64,000 nucleotides of DNA from Lachnospiraceae bacterium A2 (GCA_000403315.2 KE159638.1:124001-188000); one strand, 5' to 3'; counted from the first letter of the stretch, positions 1 to 9,014 are shown. The notes: generated by a model not told the origin, from the letters alone. Numbers and translations are program-made.

Positions 1-1
1 C

Positions 2-2074
2 GGTATTATGGCGCATATTGACGCTGGTAAGACTACCACGACAGAGCGTATTCTTTATTATACCGGTGTTAACTATAAGATTGGTGACACTCATGAAGGC
101 ACTGCGACCATGGACTGGATGGAGCAGGAGCAGGAGCGTGGGATTACCATTACTTCAGCCGCTACAACATGTCACTGGACGTTACAGGAAAACAGCAAGC
201 CAAAAGAAGGTGCATTAGAGCACCGTATCAATATTATTGATACTCCGGGGCACGTTGACTTTACTGTTGAAGTGGAACGTTCACTCCGTGTCTTGGATGG
301 CGCTGTAGGCGTTTTCTGTGCAAAGGGCGGAGTAGAGCCCCAGTCAGAAAATGTATGGCGTCAGGCTGATACCTACAACGTACCGAGAATGGCATTTATT
401 AATAAGATGGACATTCTTGGGGCTGATTTTTACGGAGCGGTAGAACAGATTAAGACACGTTTAGGCAAGAATGCAATTTGTATTCAGCTTCCGATTGGTA
501 AGGAAGATGATTTTAAAGGCATCATCGACTTATTTGAAATGAAAGCTTATATCTACAATGACGATAAAGGCGATGATATTTCAATTGTTGATATTCCCGA
601 TGATATGAAAGATGACGCAGAACTGTACCACACAGAGCTGGTAGAAAAAGTATGCGAATTGGATGACGATTTGATGATGGAGTACTTGGAAGGGGAAGAA
701 CCGTCTGTGGAATCCATGAAAGCTGCTTTAAGGAAAGGGACTTGCGAGTGCGCAGCCATTCCTGTATGCTGTGGTACTGCTTACCGGAATAAGGGCATCC
801 AGAAATTACTGGATGCAGTAATCGAATATATGCCTTCTCCCGTAGATATCCCTGCTATCAAAGGGACAGATATGGATGGCAATGAAGTAGAAAGGCATTC
901 TTCTGACGAAGAACCATTCTCCGCATTGGCATTTAAGATTATGACAGACCCATTCGTAGGGAAACTGGCATTTTTCCGTGTGTATTCCGGTACTATGAAT
1001 TCTGGATCTTATGTATTGAATGCTACCAAGAATAAAAAAGAGCGTGTGGGACGTATCCTGCAGATGCATGCCAACAAGAGGGCAGAGTTAGACAAAGTTT
1101 ATTCCGGGGACATTGCGGCGGCAGTAGGGTTCAAGTTTACTGCAACGGGCGATACCATCTGTGATGACCAGCACCCGGTAATTCTGGAATCCATGGAATT
1201 CCCAGAGCCTGTTATTGAATTGGCAATTGAGCCTAAGACAAAAGCAGGGCAGGGCAAAATGGGCGAGGCTCTTGCAAAGCTTGCAGAGGAAGACCCAACA
1301 TTCCGTGCACATACCAATGCGGAAACAGGCCAGACAATCATTGCCGGGATGGGCGAACTCCATCTGGAAATCATTGTTGACCGTCTGCTCCGTGAATTTA
1401 AGGTAGAAGCGAACGTAGGCGCACCCCAGGTTGCTTATAAGGAAACATTTACAAAGCCGATTGACCAGGAATACAAGTATGCAAAACAGTCCGGCGGGCG
1501 TGGGCAATATGGCCACTGTAAAGTGCGGTTTGAGCCTATGGATGCCAACGGTGAAGAACTGTTCAAATTTGACTCCGAGGTTGTGGGCGGTTCCATTCCG
1601 AAGGAATATATCCCGGCTGTTGGGGAAGGTATTGAGGAAGCCACCAAGGCTGGTATTTTGGCAGGGTTCCCAGTAGTGGGCGTCCATGCTACCGTTTACG
1701 ACGGTTCTTACCATGAAGTTGACTCATCTGAAATGGCATTCCATATTGCAGGTTCCATGGCATTTAAGGAAGCGATGAAGAAGGCAACTCCAGTGCTGTT
1801 AGAGCCGATTATGAAAGTGGAAGTAACTATGCCAGAAGAATATATGGGCGATGTAATCGGGGATATTAACTCCCGCCGCGGCCGTATTGAAGGCATGGAT
1901 GATTTGGGCGGCGGCAAGATTGTGCGGGCATTTGTGCCACTTGCTGAAATGTTCGGATACTCCACTGATTTACGTTCCAGGACACAGGGACGTGGGAACT
2001 ATTCCATGTTCTTTGAGAAATATGAACAGGTACCAAAGAGCGTTCAGGAAAAAGTAATTACTGCAAAAGACTGA
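2..2074 (+). CDS. fusA: Elongation factor G (5' end outside window)
   Basis: Translational GTPase that drives ribosomal translocation in the cytoplasm. The reading frame is open from the first bases and enters directly into the G1 motif (AHIDAGKTT), so roughly the first 15-17 residues lie upstream of the window; the ATG at position 8 is internal. The G2/G3 region ([20 protein letters not shown]) and G4 (NKMD) follow, and the C-terminal domains IV-V run to a normal end ([14 protein letters not shown]). About 690 residues are visible, as expected for bacterial EF-G. tuf follows 348 bp downstream with its own promoter, the usual fusA-tuf order of the str region. Identity is certain from motifs, length and context. 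Confidence 0.98.
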   Translation, partial: GIMAHIDAGKTTTTERILYYTGVNYKIGDTHEGTATMDWMEQEQERGITITSAATTCHWTLQENSKPKEGALEHRINIIDTPGHVDFTVEVERSLRVLDGAVGVFCAKGGVEPQSENVWRQADTYNVPRMAFINKMDILGADFYGAVEQIKTRLGKNAICIQLPIGKEDDFKGIIDLFEMKAYIYNDDKGDDISIVDIPDDMKDDAELYHTELVEKVCELDDDLMMEYLEGEEPSVESMKAALRKGTCECAAIPVCCGTAYRNKGIQKLLDAVIEYMPSPVDIPAIKGTDMDGNEVERHSSDEEPFSALAFKIMTDPFVGKLAFFRVYSGTMNSGSYVLNATKNKKERVGRILQMHANKRAELDKVYSGDIAAAVGFKFTATGDTICDDQHPVILESMEFPEPVIELAIEPKTKAGQGKMGEALAKLAEEDPTFRAHTNAETGQTIIAGMGELHLEIIVDRLLREFKVEANVGAPQVAYKETFTKPIDQEYKYAKQSGGRGQYGHCKVRFEPMDANGEELFKFDSEVVGGSIPKEYIPAVGEGIEEATKAGILAGFPVVGVHATVYDGSYHEVDSSEMAFHIAGSMAFKEAMKKATPVLLEPIMKVEVTMPEEYMGDVIGDINSRRGRIEGMDDLGGGKIVRAFVPLAEMFGYSTDLRSRTQGRGNYSMFFEKYEQVPKSVQEKVITAKD

Positions 2075-2193
2075 TAAACTAACCGCCTATCCTTGAAAAG
2101 CTGGATGGAAAGCTTTCAGGGACAGGGCCATTGGCTGGGATCCATGGAATGTGAAATCTTTTTGGATAGGCAGGGGAAAGTCACAGAAAACAC

Positions 2194-2222
2194 TTGAAAA
2201 AGCGGTGATTATCGAATATAAT
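2194..2222 (+). promoter_or_regulatory. Predicted tuf promoter
   Basis: A -35 TTGAAA (2194-2199), a 17-bp spacer and a perfect -10 TATAAT (2217-2222) lie in the fusA-tuf gap. This gives a tuf leader of about 195 nt and lets tuf be expressed independently of fusA. Upstream, segments near 2090 and 2165 (CCTATCC and GGATAGG) could pair at long range and may end the fusA transcript, but there is no clear T-run. Confidence 0.75.
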
Positions 2223-2244
2223 CATAAATAGCTGATTACACCGC

Positions 2245-2274
2245 AGTTGCTTTTGTAATGCTGCGAAAGCAACT
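2245..2274 (+). promoter_or_regulatory. Stem-loop in the tuf 5' leader
   Basis: AGTTGCTTT (2245-2253) and AAAGCAACT (2266-2274) form a perfect 9-bp stem with a 12-nt loop, about 20 nt after the predicted transcription start. The rest of the leader to 2410 is GC-rich and repetitive (CTGCAGGCAGCAG near 2310). It could influence mRNA stability or translation of tuf. The ribosome binding site AAGGAGG is near 2407. The function is inferred only from position. Confidence 0.45.
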
Positions 2275-2422
2275 CAGGACGGCAGCCATTCTGCGTAAGC
2301 CCCCGGAATAGCTGCAGGCAGCAGCATTTTTGGCAGGTATCAGAGTGGCCGCAGACATCAATCAATTTTGTATTCAAAAAAGACAGCCCACGAGGGCAGA
2401 AAATTAAGGAGGACGTTATAAA

Positions 2423-3610
2423 ATGGCTAAAGCTAAATTTGAGAGAACAAAACCGCATTGCAATATCGGGACCATTGGGCACGTTGACCATGGTAAAACA
2501 ACTTTGACAGCAGCTATCACAAAAGTTTTGTCCGAAAGAGTTGCAGGTAACGAAGCTACTGATTTCGAAAACATTGACAAGGCTCCAGAAGAAAGGGAAA
2601 GAGGTATCACCATTTCTACTGCCCATGTTGAGTATGAGACAGACAACAGGCACTACGCACACGTTGACTGCCCAGGCCATGCTGACTATGTAAAGAACAT
2701 GATCACTGGTGCTGCTCAGATGGACGGCGCTATCCTTGTAGTAGCTGCAACTGACGGTGTTATGGCTCAGACCAAAGAGCATATCCTTCTGTCTCGTCAG
2801 GTAGGCGTACCTTATATCGTTGTATTTATGAACAAATGCGATATGGTTGACGACGAAGAATTGCTTGAATTAGTAGAAATGGAAATCACTGAGATTCTGG
2901 AAGAATATGAATTTACAGACTGCCCAATTATCAAAGGTTCTGCTTTGAAAGCTCTGGAAGACCCAAGCAGCGAGTGGGGCGACAAGGTTATGGAACTGAT
3001 GGCAGCAGTTGACGAGCATATTCCAGATCCACAGCGTGCAACTGACCAGCCGTTCCTGATGCCTATTGAGGATATCTTCACAATTACTGGCCGCGGGACT
3101 GTTGCTACTGGTAGGGTAGAACGTGGTGTGCTCCATGTAAACGAAGAAGTTGAAATCGTTGGTATTAAAGAAGAGACAAAGAAAACTGTTGTAACTGGTA
3201 TCGAAATGTTCCGTAAATTATTGGATGAGGCTCAGGCTGGTGACAATATCGGTGCTTTGCTTCGTGGTATCCAGAGAACCGAAATCGAAAGAGGACAGGT
3301 TCTTGCAAAACCAGGTACAGTAACATGCCATACAAAATTTACCGCTCAGGTATACGTTTTGACGAAAGATGAAGGTGGACGTCATACTCCTTTCTTCAAC
3401 AACTACAGACCTCAGTTCTATTTCAGAACAACTGACGTAACAGGTGTTTGCAATTTGCCAGAAGGTACAGAAATGTGCATGCCTGGTGATAACGTAGAAA
3501 TGTCTATCGAATTGATTCACCCAATCGCTATGGAGCAGGGTCTTACATTCGCTATCCGTGAGGGTGGTAGAACAGTAGGGTCTGGCCGTGTGGCTTCTAT
3601 CATTGAGTAA
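2423..3610 (+). CDS. tuf: Elongation factor Tu
   Basis: GTPase that delivers aminoacyl-tRNA to the ribosome. It is full length at 395 residues, with G1 GHVDHGKT near residue 19, DCPGHADY (G3) and NKCDMVDD (G4), and the beta-barrel domains 2 and 3 intact. The start is fixed by AAGGAGG upstream. The last 17 codons ([17 protein letters not shown]) serve as the integration site for the elements that follow. Two further copies of this segment, at 9923 and 52216, differ mostly at synonymous positions and end in ATIIE and ATIVE. The C-terminus of the present protein was therefore probably supplied in part by IME1, while function is preserved. Confidence 0.99.
   Translation: MAKAKFERTKPHCNIGTIGHVDHGKTTLTAAITKVLSERVAGNEATDFENIDKAPEERERGITISTAHVEYETDNRHYAHVDCPGHADYVKNMITGAAQMDGAILVVAATDGVMAQTKEHILLSRQVGVPYIVVFMNKCDMVDDEELLELVEMEITEILEEYEFTDCPIIKGSALKALEDPSSEWGDKVMELMAAVDEHIPDPQRATDQPFLMPIEDIFTITGRGTVATGRVERGVLHVNEEVEIVGIKEETKKTVVTGIEMFRKLLDEAQAGDNIGALLRGIQRTEIERGQVLAKPGTVTCHTKFTAQVYVLTKDEGGRHTPFFNNYRPQFYFRTTDVTGVCNLPEGTEMCMPGDNVEMSIELIHPIAMEQGLTFAIREGGRTVGSGRVASIIE
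3556..3610 (+). other. Attachment site 1: tuf 3' end / left end of IME1
   Basis: A 55-bp block from CCGTGAGGG to the tuf stop codon recurs at 9923-9977 and 52216-52270. The homology between the first two copies continues through the terminator to 3673 / 10040. This is the expected pattern for site-specific integration into a gene 3' end by the tyrosine integrase at 4708-5784. The exact crossover cannot be placed because identical stretches (for example CGTGTGGCT) are interspersed with differences. Confidence 0.85.
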
Positions 3611-3632
3611 TTAGTAAAAAGCTAGATTTTAT

Positions 3633-3664
3633 GGGGCTTTCCGAGAAATCGGGAAGCCCTTTTT
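3633..3664 (+). terminator. Terminator after tuf, carried by IME1
   Basis: GGGCTTTCCGA (3634-3644), loop GAAA, and TCGGGAAGCCC (3649-3659) form an 11-bp stem followed by TTTTT. The same terminator occurs after the second tuf-end copy (10000-10031). A different terminator follows the third copy (52305-52342). The simplest reading is that each IME carries this terminator at its left end. Confidence 0.9.
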
Positions 3665-3694
3665 GAAACTTTGCAACAGTGAAAATGTATAAAG

Positions 3695-3713
3695 CGGTGC
3701 CAAAACGGTGCCA
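3695..3713 (+). repeat. Left arm-type repeats of IME1
   Basis: Two direct CGGTGCCA units (3695-3702 and 3706-3713) are spaced 11 bp start to start. Near the right end of IME1, TGGTGCCA (9802-9809) and CGGTGCCA (9813-9820) show the same 11-bp spacing, and an inverted TGGCACCA lies near 3738. Paired direct repeats at both ends are typical of arm sites bound by the N-terminal domain of Tn916-like integrases. The role is inferred. Confidence 0.6.
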
Positions 3714-3721
3714 TAAAAAAG

Positions 3722-3758
3722 AACTCCAATGAAATTTGGCACCACTTTCATTGGAGTT
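3722..3758. terminator. Terminator of the IME1 repressor gene
   Basis: AACTCCAATGAAA (3722-3734) pairs with TTTCATTGGAGTT (3746-3758). T-runs occur on both sides (TCTTTTT on plus, TTCTTTTTT on minus), so it can work in both directions. It sits just downstream of the minus-strand repressor stop codon. Confidence 0.75.
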
Positions 3759-3765
3759 TGTCTTT

Positions 3766-4248
3766 TTACCAACCTTTTATTTGCTTTACCTGTTCTGCCC
3801 GCTCTTTGTCTTTGTGATACTGTAATTTGAACTGTATCGTTTCCACTACTTCCTTTCTTGCTTCATCGTCTAGCTGATAAAATGAAGTCAACAGGTTATC
3901 CACATCGGGCATACTATTTTTTCCAAACAGATACATAAGCGGATATAGTGAATTTTTTAAATATACCTTTACCCGGTTTCCGTCAAGAGCCCCATTCAGT
4001 CCATCGGGGAGCGTGGGGTATATTTCTTCTTCAGTAATAGCGCCGGAGAACGGACTGGCGGCGCATATCTCATTCACATCAATTTCTAATTCATTTGCCA
4101 ACCGCAAAGCAAAGTCAAATCGGATATTGGAATCCTTTTGAATAATAGAATATAGTGTTGTAGCACTAATTCCCGTAGCCTTTGCAATCTGACGGACATT
4201 TGTATTCTTACTATCAAGTATTTCTTTCAGCTTCTTTCCATCACCCAT
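3766..4248 (-). CDS. XRE-family repressor of IME1
   Basis: A 160-residue protein with an N-terminal Cro/CI-type helix-turn-helix (about residues 8-60, VRQIAKATGISATTLYSIIQ) and a C-terminal region without a recognised catalytic motif. It is divergent from xis and int and separated from them by an operator-rich gap, the normal position of the lysogeny-type repressor that keeps excision genes silent. The start ATG follows AGGAGG. It is unrelated in its C-terminal part to the IME2 repressor at 43303-43803, so the two elements may belong to different immunity groups and tolerate each other. DNA-binding function is confident; the specific target is inferred. Confidence 0.85.
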   Translation of the reverse strand: MGDGKKLKEILDSKNTNVRQIAKATGISATTLYSIIQKDSNIRFDFALRLANELEIDVNEICAASPFSGAITEEEIYPTLPDGLNGALDGNRVKVYLKNSLYPLMYLFGKNSMPDVDNLLTSFYQLDDEARKEVVETIQFKLQYHKDKERAEQVKQIKGW

Positions 4249-4357
4249 AGTGACCTCCTATTTTCATATGTTGAATAATTACGAAAAGCATAAATCTTAT
4301 TTATCATCATACCACATATACGAAAAACATAAAAGAGGAAAATAGAAAAAATGTAAA

Positions 4358-4436
4358 TACGAAGTTCGTAAAAATACTTTTACGAAGTGTTGACATTATA
4401 TGTATAAGGTGATAATATGTATATACGAAATTCGTA
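4358..4436 (+). promoter_or_regulatory. xis-int promoter with palindromic operators
   Basis: The promoter is TTGACA (4390-4395), a 17-bp spacer and TAATAT (4413-4418). It is bracketed by two 13-bp palindromes of the form TACGAA-N-TTCGTA at 4358-4370 and 4424-4436, with an extra half site at 4381. One operator lies upstream of the -35 and one downstream of the -10. The likely ligand is the divergently encoded XRE repressor. Confidence 0.7.
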
Positions 4437-4494
4437 CAAGCATGAAATACAAATATTGTAATGGATTTCTAAAAGGGGAAAGGAGGACAAACGT

Positions 4495-4689
4495 GTGGCA
4501 AACTACCATTATATGATGAGTGCGGAAGATATAGCCAAAGAGTTAAATTGTTCAAAATCTCATGCCTACAAGATTGTAAAAGAACTGAACAGGGAACTTG
4601 CAGGACAGGGGTATATTACAATGGCAGGACGTATTCCGAGGGCGTTTTGGGCAAAGAAAATGTACGGTTATGAGTTATCAATAAGCTAA
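4495..4689 (+). CDS. Excisionase-like HTH protein (IME1)
   Basis: A 64-residue protein with a MerR/Xis-like winged helix-turn-helix (SAEDIAKELNCSKSHAYKIVKEL) and a conserved tail RIPRAFWAKKMYGYE. The GTG start is placed by AAAGGAGG about 8 bp upstream. The gene ends 18 bp before the integrase and is probably cotranscribed with it. The position, size and fold match excisionases of Tn916-like tyrosine-integrase elements, which bias recombination toward excision. A homologue at 43973-44167 in IME2 has the same tail (KVPRAFWEKKFYGYE). Confidence 0.8.
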   Translation: MANYHYMMSAEDIAKELNCSKSHAYKIVKELNRELAGQGYITMAGRIPRAFWAKKMYGYELSIS

Positions 4690-4707
4690 AGAGAGGAGCG
4701 TGACAGT

Positions 4708-5784
4708 ATGGCTTATAAGGAGAAAGACACAAAAAAGTGGTCGGCGCAATGGTTTGAAACAACGGCAAAAGGAGAGAAGAAAAAGCGGAGAAAGAGGGGA
4801 TTTGAAACAAAAAGAGAAGCGTTAGAGTATGAGCAGCAAAAGAAATTGAGCAGTAGCCGAAGCATGGATATGAAGTTAAGTGAATTTGTGGAGGTCTATT
4901 TTGAGGATAAGCAGAATGAGTTAAAAGACCGCACCATGAAGAATAAACGGTATATGATGGAACAACACATTATTCCCTACTTTGGCGAACAGATGTTGAG
5001 TGAGATTACCGCTTCGCAAATCATACAGTGGCAGAACGAAATGCAGACAAAGGGATTTTCGGAAAGCTATTTGAGAATGATACAAAATCAGTTGACCTGT
5101 ATATTTACTCATGCGTCACGCATTTATGATTTGCACACAAATCCATGTAAGAAAGTGAAGCGCATGGGAAATTCCGATTCAAGAAGTTTGGACTTTTGGA
5201 CAACAGAGGAATATCAGAGATTTATTCAGACGATTGAGCCGGGAACACGATATTATTTAATCTTTGAAATCCTCTTTTGGACGGGCTGTAGGATTGGCGA
5301 ATTATTAGCTTTGACAAAAGGCGATATAAGTATTGAAAATAATCAAATCAGCATTACCAAAACTTATTATCGCACTGGCAGGCAGGACGTTATTACAGAA
5401 CCGAAAACAAAGCAGTCGGCAAGAACCATTGAAATCCCGGAGTTTTTGAAAAAGGAGATTAAAGACTTTGTTGACGGTCATTATGGTATGCCGGACGATG
5501 AAAGACTTTTCCCAATCGTGCAGGAAGCGGTACAGCATAAGATGAAACGCCAAATAGCAAAAGCCGGAGTGAAGAATATCCGGGTACATGACCTTAGACA
5601 TTCTCATGTGGCGTACTTAATCAATAAGGGTATAGAACCGCTGTTGATAAAAGAGAGGGTAGGACACAAGGATATTCGCATTACATTGAATACCTACGGA
5701 CATTTATATCCTAATCAGAAACGGAGAGTGGCAGACTTACTTGACAACGAAAAAGGAAATAGCCCCGACAGCGGCAACTGTTAG
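4708..5784 (+). CDS. Tyrosine integrase of IME1
   Basis: A 358-residue site-specific recombinase that integrates the element at the tuf 3' end. The N-terminal arm-binding region (about residues 1-45, rich in Lys/Arg) is of the Tn916 Int type, followed by a SAM-like core-binding domain (about 52-145) and the catalytic domain. Visible catalytic residues are Arg in TGCRIGELLAL, the HxxR box HDLRH, a second His in VGHKDI, and the nucleophile Tyr in LNTYGHLYPN. The start ATG follows GAGAGGAGCG. The last codons form part of a hairpin that is conserved in the IME2 integrase (5761-5788). Confidence 0.95.
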   Translation: MAYKEKDTKKWSAQWFETTAKGEKKKRRKRGFETKREALEYEQQKKLSSSRSMDMKLSEFVEVYFEDKQNELKDRTMKNKRYMMEQHIIPYFGEQMLSEITASQIIQWQNEMQTKGFSESYLRMIQNQLTCIFTHASRIYDLHTNPCKKVKRMGNSDSRSLDFWTTEEYQRFIQTIEPGTRYYLIFEILFWTGCRIGELLALTKGDISIENNQISITKTYYRTGRQDVITEPKTKQSARTIEIPEFLKKEIKDFVDGHYGMPDDERLFPIVQEAVQHKMKRQIAKAGVKNIRVHDLRHSHVAYLINKGIEPLLIKERVGHKDIRITLNTYGHLYPNQKRRVADLLDNEKGNSPDSGNC

Positions 5785-5788
5785 GGCT
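5761..5788 (+). other. Conserved hairpin over the end of int
   Basis: The arms AGCCCCGACAG and CTGTTAGGGCT enclose the loop CGGCAA, spanning the integrase stop codon. The IME2 copy (45233-45262) keeps the loop but changes several stem bases, some of them compensatory, which suggests selection on structure as well as on protein. Confidence 0.5.
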
Positions 5789-5800
5789 GTGATAACTGGA

Positions 5801-5843
5801 AAACCTCTGTTATCATTCTTACAATTTAAGTATAGCAGAGGTT
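5801..5843 (+). terminator. Possible terminator/attenuator between int and repA-like gene
   Basis: AAACCTCTG (5801-5809) and CAGAGGTTT (5835-5843) form a 9-bp stem with a 25-nt loop and are followed by CTTCC, so the T-run is weak. The same arms occur at the matching place in IME2. It may limit read-through from int into the ATPase gene. Confidence 0.45.
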
Positions 5844-5881
5844 TCTTCCACTGACAACGATTTTCAGAAATGGAGGGCATT

Positions 5882-6859
5882 ATGGAAGAAACAAAAACAG
5901 AATTGCAGTTGATTAAATTGTCGGAGATACAGTCGCAGGAAGTTTCTTGGCTTTGGTTCCCGTTTATCCCTTATGGTAAGCTGACTATTGTTCAAGGCGA
6001 TCCGGGCGATGGAAAGACAACATTTGTACTGAACATAGCGGCGAAACTGTCAAAAGGAGAGGGCATAGACAGTGAGATGAAACTGACAAAGCCTTTAAAT
6101 GTAATCTATCAGAGTGCGGAGGACGGGCTTGCCGATACGGTAAAGCCCCGGTTAGAACAGGCAGGAGCAGCGTGTGAGAAAATCTCGGTCATTGATGAAA
6201 AAATAAAATCACTTTCTATGATAGATGAACGCTTGGAAGAAGCTGTTATAAAGACAGGCGCAAAGCTGTTGATTTTAGACCCGATACAAGCCTACTTGGG
6301 CGGCAGTATGGATATGAACAGAGCAAATGAAGCAAGGGATATGACAAAGAAGTTGGCGGCACTGGCAGAGAAATACCAGTGTGCGATTGTCCTTGTCGGG
6401 CATATGAACAAGGCGGCAGGAAATAAGGCGGCGTATCGGGGTATGGGTTCGATTGATTTCTTTGCAGTCGCTAGAAGCGTTCTCTTAGTCGGTAGGGTTG
6501 AGGGAGAGGAAAATATAAGGGCTGTGGTGCAGATTAAAAATAACCTTGCGGCGTTCGGACACCCGAAAGCGTTTGCATTGTCGGAGGACGGTTTTAGGTG
6601 GTTAGGGGATTATGAGATTACCGCTGATGAAGTGTTAGGCGGCATTGCCCCGAAAGCAAATAAAATGGAGCAGGCGAAAAGGTTACTCCGGGAACTGGCA
6701 GAAACAAACAACGCCATGCAGAGCAATGAGATTTTCAATCTAGCAGACGAACAGGGCATATCAAAGCGGACACTGGAAAATGCAAAGAAAGAGTTAGGTA
6801 TCCGGGCGAAGCGGATAAACAACACATGGTATTGGGAACTGGATAAAATCAGACAGTGA
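5882..6859 (+). CDS. RepA-like AAA ATPase (IME1)
   Basis: A 325-residue RecA-fold ATPase of the AAA_25/RepA type. Walker A is QGDPGDGKTT near residue 38 and Walker B is LLILDPIQAYLG. A conserved block VGHMNKAAGNKAAYRGMGS follows and a winged-helix-like C-terminus ends the protein. Relatives are hexameric helicases such as RSF1010 RepA, so a role in replicating the excised circular form is likely. GGAGGG precedes the ATG at 5882 at a good distance, which favours this start over the in-frame ATG at 5870. A close homologue sits at 45358-46338 in IME2. Confidence 0.85.
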   Translation: MEETKTELQLIKLSEIQSQEVSWLWFPFIPYGKLTIVQGDPGDGKTTFVLNIAAKLSKGEGIDSEMKLTKPLNVIYQSAEDGLADTVKPRLEQAGAACEKISVIDEKIKSLSMIDERLEEAVIKTGAKLLILDPIQAYLGGSMDMNRANEARDMTKKLAALAEKYQCAIVLVGHMNKAAGNKAAYRGMGSIDFFAVARSVLLVGRVEGEENIRAVVQIKNNLAAFGHPKAFALSEDGFRWLGDYEITADEVLGGIAPKANKMEQAKRLLRELAETNNAMQSNEIFNLADEQGISKRTLENAKKELGIRAKRINNTWYWELDKIRQ

Positions 6860-6873
6860 CGGACAGGCAAGGT

Positions 6874-6976
6874 AACAGCGCAACAATGCAGGGTATTAGA
6901 ATTTTGCAGTCTTGGAATTGCGCTCTTGAAGATTGCAAGGTTGCAAAAATTATAGACATTGCAATGTTGCGCTGTT
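6874..6976. repeat. Inverted repeat block, candidate replication origin of IME1
   Basis: AACAGCGCAACAATGC (6874-6889) and GCAATGTTGCGCTGTT (6961-6976) are inverted copies with one mismatch. Between them lies ATTGCAAGGTTGCAAAA near 6932. The same block, with a perfect 12-bp inverted repeat, occurs in IME2 (46348-46426). Its position between the RepA-like gene and mob suggests an origin or RepA/Mob binding site. The following 7023-7100 region holds three short palindromes (around 7025, 7050 and 7082) that are absent from IME2. Confidence 0.5.
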
Positions 6977-7120
6977 GGGAGAAAGCCGGAAAGCGGCGGT
7001 ATCAAGGCGGCGAAAAGCCGCCCACCGTCCGTTAGGACGGTATGCTGTCCAACGGACAGCTTGCCCCCGGCAGGGCGCAAAACCCGCTTGCGGGTTGCAT
7101 TTTTGTTGGCATAGCTGACA

Positions 7121-7160
7121 AAAGTGCTTTTGCGTTACTTTCGCAGAAAGTAACAAAGGC
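7121..7160 (+). other. Candidate oriT of IME1
   Basis: A perfect 9-bp hairpin, GTTACTTTC (7134-7142) and GAAAGTAAC (7146-7154), is embedded in AAAGTGCTTTTGCG...AAAGGCT just upstream of the relaxase gene. The segment is almost identical in IME2 (46555-46595), although flanking DNA has diverged. A small hairpin next to a MobV gene is the usual form of a relaxase recognition site. The nick site cannot be assigned. Confidence 0.6.
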
Positions 7161-7210
7161 TATGCGCCGTATCCGGCGCTCATTACCCGACAGGGAGAAA
7201 GGGAAATTGA

Positions 7211-8581
7211 TTGAAGCGGACTATCAGCGTTATGACAGGGAAAGGCTCTGTCAACCATAACAGCAGAAAATTCCATGCAAAGAATACTGCCCCGGAGCGG
7301 AGCTGTCTGAATGTGGAATACTGCAATGAAAATATCAAGGACGTATACCATGAATTATTTGATGAAGCACTTGCCCGGTACAATGAGAAGCAGACCAGAA
7401 GTGACCGCCGGATTGATGATTATTATGAGAAAATCTGTTCCGGCAAACAGGAAAAGCCGTTCCATGAGATTATTTTGCAAATCGGGAATAAAGACGATAT
7501 GGGAGCAAAGACAGAGGAAGGACAGCTCGCGGCAAAGATACTTGATAAATATATGCAGGACTTCCAACAGCGCAATCCTACATTGAGAGTGTTCTCTGCT
7601 TATCTTCACATGGACGAAGCAACGCCACATCTGCATATAGATTTTATACCCTATACGACTGGAAGCAAGCGGGGGCTTGAAACAAGGGTATCATTAAAAA
7701 AGGCACTGGCAGAACTTGGCTTTAAAGGCGGCACAAGGAGCGAAACAGAGCGTAACCAGTGGGTAGCGGCAGAAAAGGAACGGCTTGCGGAGATTATGTT
7801 ACAACATGGTATTGAGTGGGAGAAAAAAGGAACACATGAGAAACATTTATCGGTTTTGGATTTTGAGAAAAAGGAGCGTGCAAAAGAAGTTGCCGAACTG
7901 GAACAGACCATTTCCGGCAGTAAAGAGGAATTATCCGATATTCTTTATCAGCAGATAGCGGCAGGGCAGGAAACGGAACAGATACGGAAAGAGGGCGAAG
8001 CGATCCGGCAGGAAGTATCAGAACTTTCCGCAACAAATCTTCTTTTGAAAGAGCAGACGGAAACATTGGCAGAGGATAAAGAAAAGCTGTTATCCGAAAA
8101 TGAAAAATTGGAAAAACAGCAGAAAAAGTTACAGCAGGAAATCAACAAAATGGTACAGTCAAAGGAAGTCATGGAGAGAAATATCCATGCTTATGATGAA
8201 GATGTGAAATGGCAGTTGGCAGAGCCGGGAGCATTGATGAGCGCAAAGGCATACCGGGATAAAAAGGCTTTACCGCTTGTGGAGAAATTGAAAGAAGTGG
8301 TAAAAAATCTGACTATCAAATGCGTACAGCTTGCAGAGCAAAGCAAGAAGCTGACCGTCAAAGTAGACGGACAACAGAAACAGATTAGCCGCTTGACGGA
8401 TAAGGTCATGGAGCAGAGCGACACCATAGACCGATTGCAGGAAAAAGTGTCTGATTTGGGGCGTTTGGAGCGTCATTTAGGCAGAAAGCAGGTGCAGTCG
8501 ATAGTGGAACGGTCAAAGGCGTTAGAACAGGCAGAAAGGGCAATTAAACGCCCGAAACGTGCCTTTGAAATGAGCCGATAG
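7211..8581 (+). CDS. MobV-family relaxase (IME1)
   Basis: A 456-residue Mob/Pre relaxase that would nick the element at oriT and pilot the strand into a recipient using a helper's secretion system. The metal-binding motif LHMDEATPHLHIDFIP (near residue 136) matches the HxDExxPHxH signature of MobV. The C-terminal half (about 225-450) is a long coiled coil rich in Glu and Lys. The TTG start at 7211 follows a GGGAGAAAGGG ribosome site, and the IME2 homologue also uses TTG at the aligned position. A short ORF follows 20 bp downstream. Confidence 0.92.
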   Translation: MKRTISVMTGKGSVNHNSRKFHAKNTAPERSCLNVEYCNENIKDVYHELFDEALARYNEKQTRSDRRIDDYYEKICSGKQEKPFHEIILQIGNKDDMGAKTEEGQLAAKILDKYMQDFQQRNPTLRVFSAYLHMDEATPHLHIDFIPYTTGSKRGLETRVSLKKALAELGFKGGTRSETERNQWVAAEKERLAEIMLQHGIEWEKKGTHEKHLSVLDFEKKERAKEVAELEQTISGSKEELSDILYQQIAAGQETEQIRKEGEAIRQEVSELSATNLLLKEQTETLAEDKEKLLSENEKLEKQQKKLQQEINKMVQSKEVMERNIHAYDEDVKWQLAEPGALMSAKAYRDKKALPLVEKLKEVVKNLTIKCVQLAEQSKKLTVKVDGQQKQISRLTDKVMEQSDTIDRLQEKVSDLGRLERHLGRKQVQSIVERSKALEQAERAIKRPKRAFEMSR

Positions 8582-8600
8582 GAAAGGGGGATTGGTAGAT

Positions 8601-8915
8601 ATGACCGATATGGAAAAGAAAGTTATGATACGGCTGTGCGCTAAAATTGTGGCAGATACAGACCTTTACGAAACGGACAAGGAAGTGCAAAATCTGGTAG
8701 ACTGGGTATGTATTTCGGAGCAGATAAAAGAAAACAATAATACAATCCGCAATCTGACCGGGGAATATAAGAGGATAGAGCCGGATTGCTGGGAGGGAGT
8801 GCGGGCACAGTTGGAGCGCATGAAAGAACTGTGCAAAGAGCGGAATAATCTTTATGAGAAACAGAACGACTTGAAAGGTCAGAAACAGAAGATTGAGAAG
8901 TCGTTGGAGCGATAA
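8601..8915 (+). CDS. Small coiled-coil protein downstream of mob
   Basis: A protein of about 104 residues with no family recognised. The C-terminal half (ERMKELCKERNNLYEKQND) is predicted coiled coil. A TTG at 8592 is an alternative start; AAAGGGGG lies at 8583-8590, so the start is uncertain. It is probably cotranscribed with mob. A degraded copy of its first third survives at about 52394-52510, outside any intact element. Confidence 0.65.
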   Translation: MTDMEKKVMIRLCAKIVADTDLYETDKEVQNLVDWVCISEQIKENNNTIRNLTGEYKRIEPDCWEGVRAQLERMKELCKERNNLYEKQNDLKGQKQKIEKSLER

Positions 8916-8976
8916 GAAATATGGGGCGTGGCGGTTGCTATGCCCTGTATTTTTTGTGGTAAATAAGGAATAAAAG

Positions 8977-8985
8977 TGGTATAAT
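8977..8985 (+). promoter_or_regulatory. Extended -10 promoter for the IME1 cargo genes
   Basis: TGG-TATAAT (8977-8985) is an extended -10 element with a weak -35 (TGGTAA) 17 bp upstream. It lies about 30 bp before the DUF3781 gene, so the cargo pair has its own promoter. Confidence 0.5.
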
Positions 8986-9014
8986 CAAATGAACAAAGCA
9001 GGAGTTAAAGAAAA

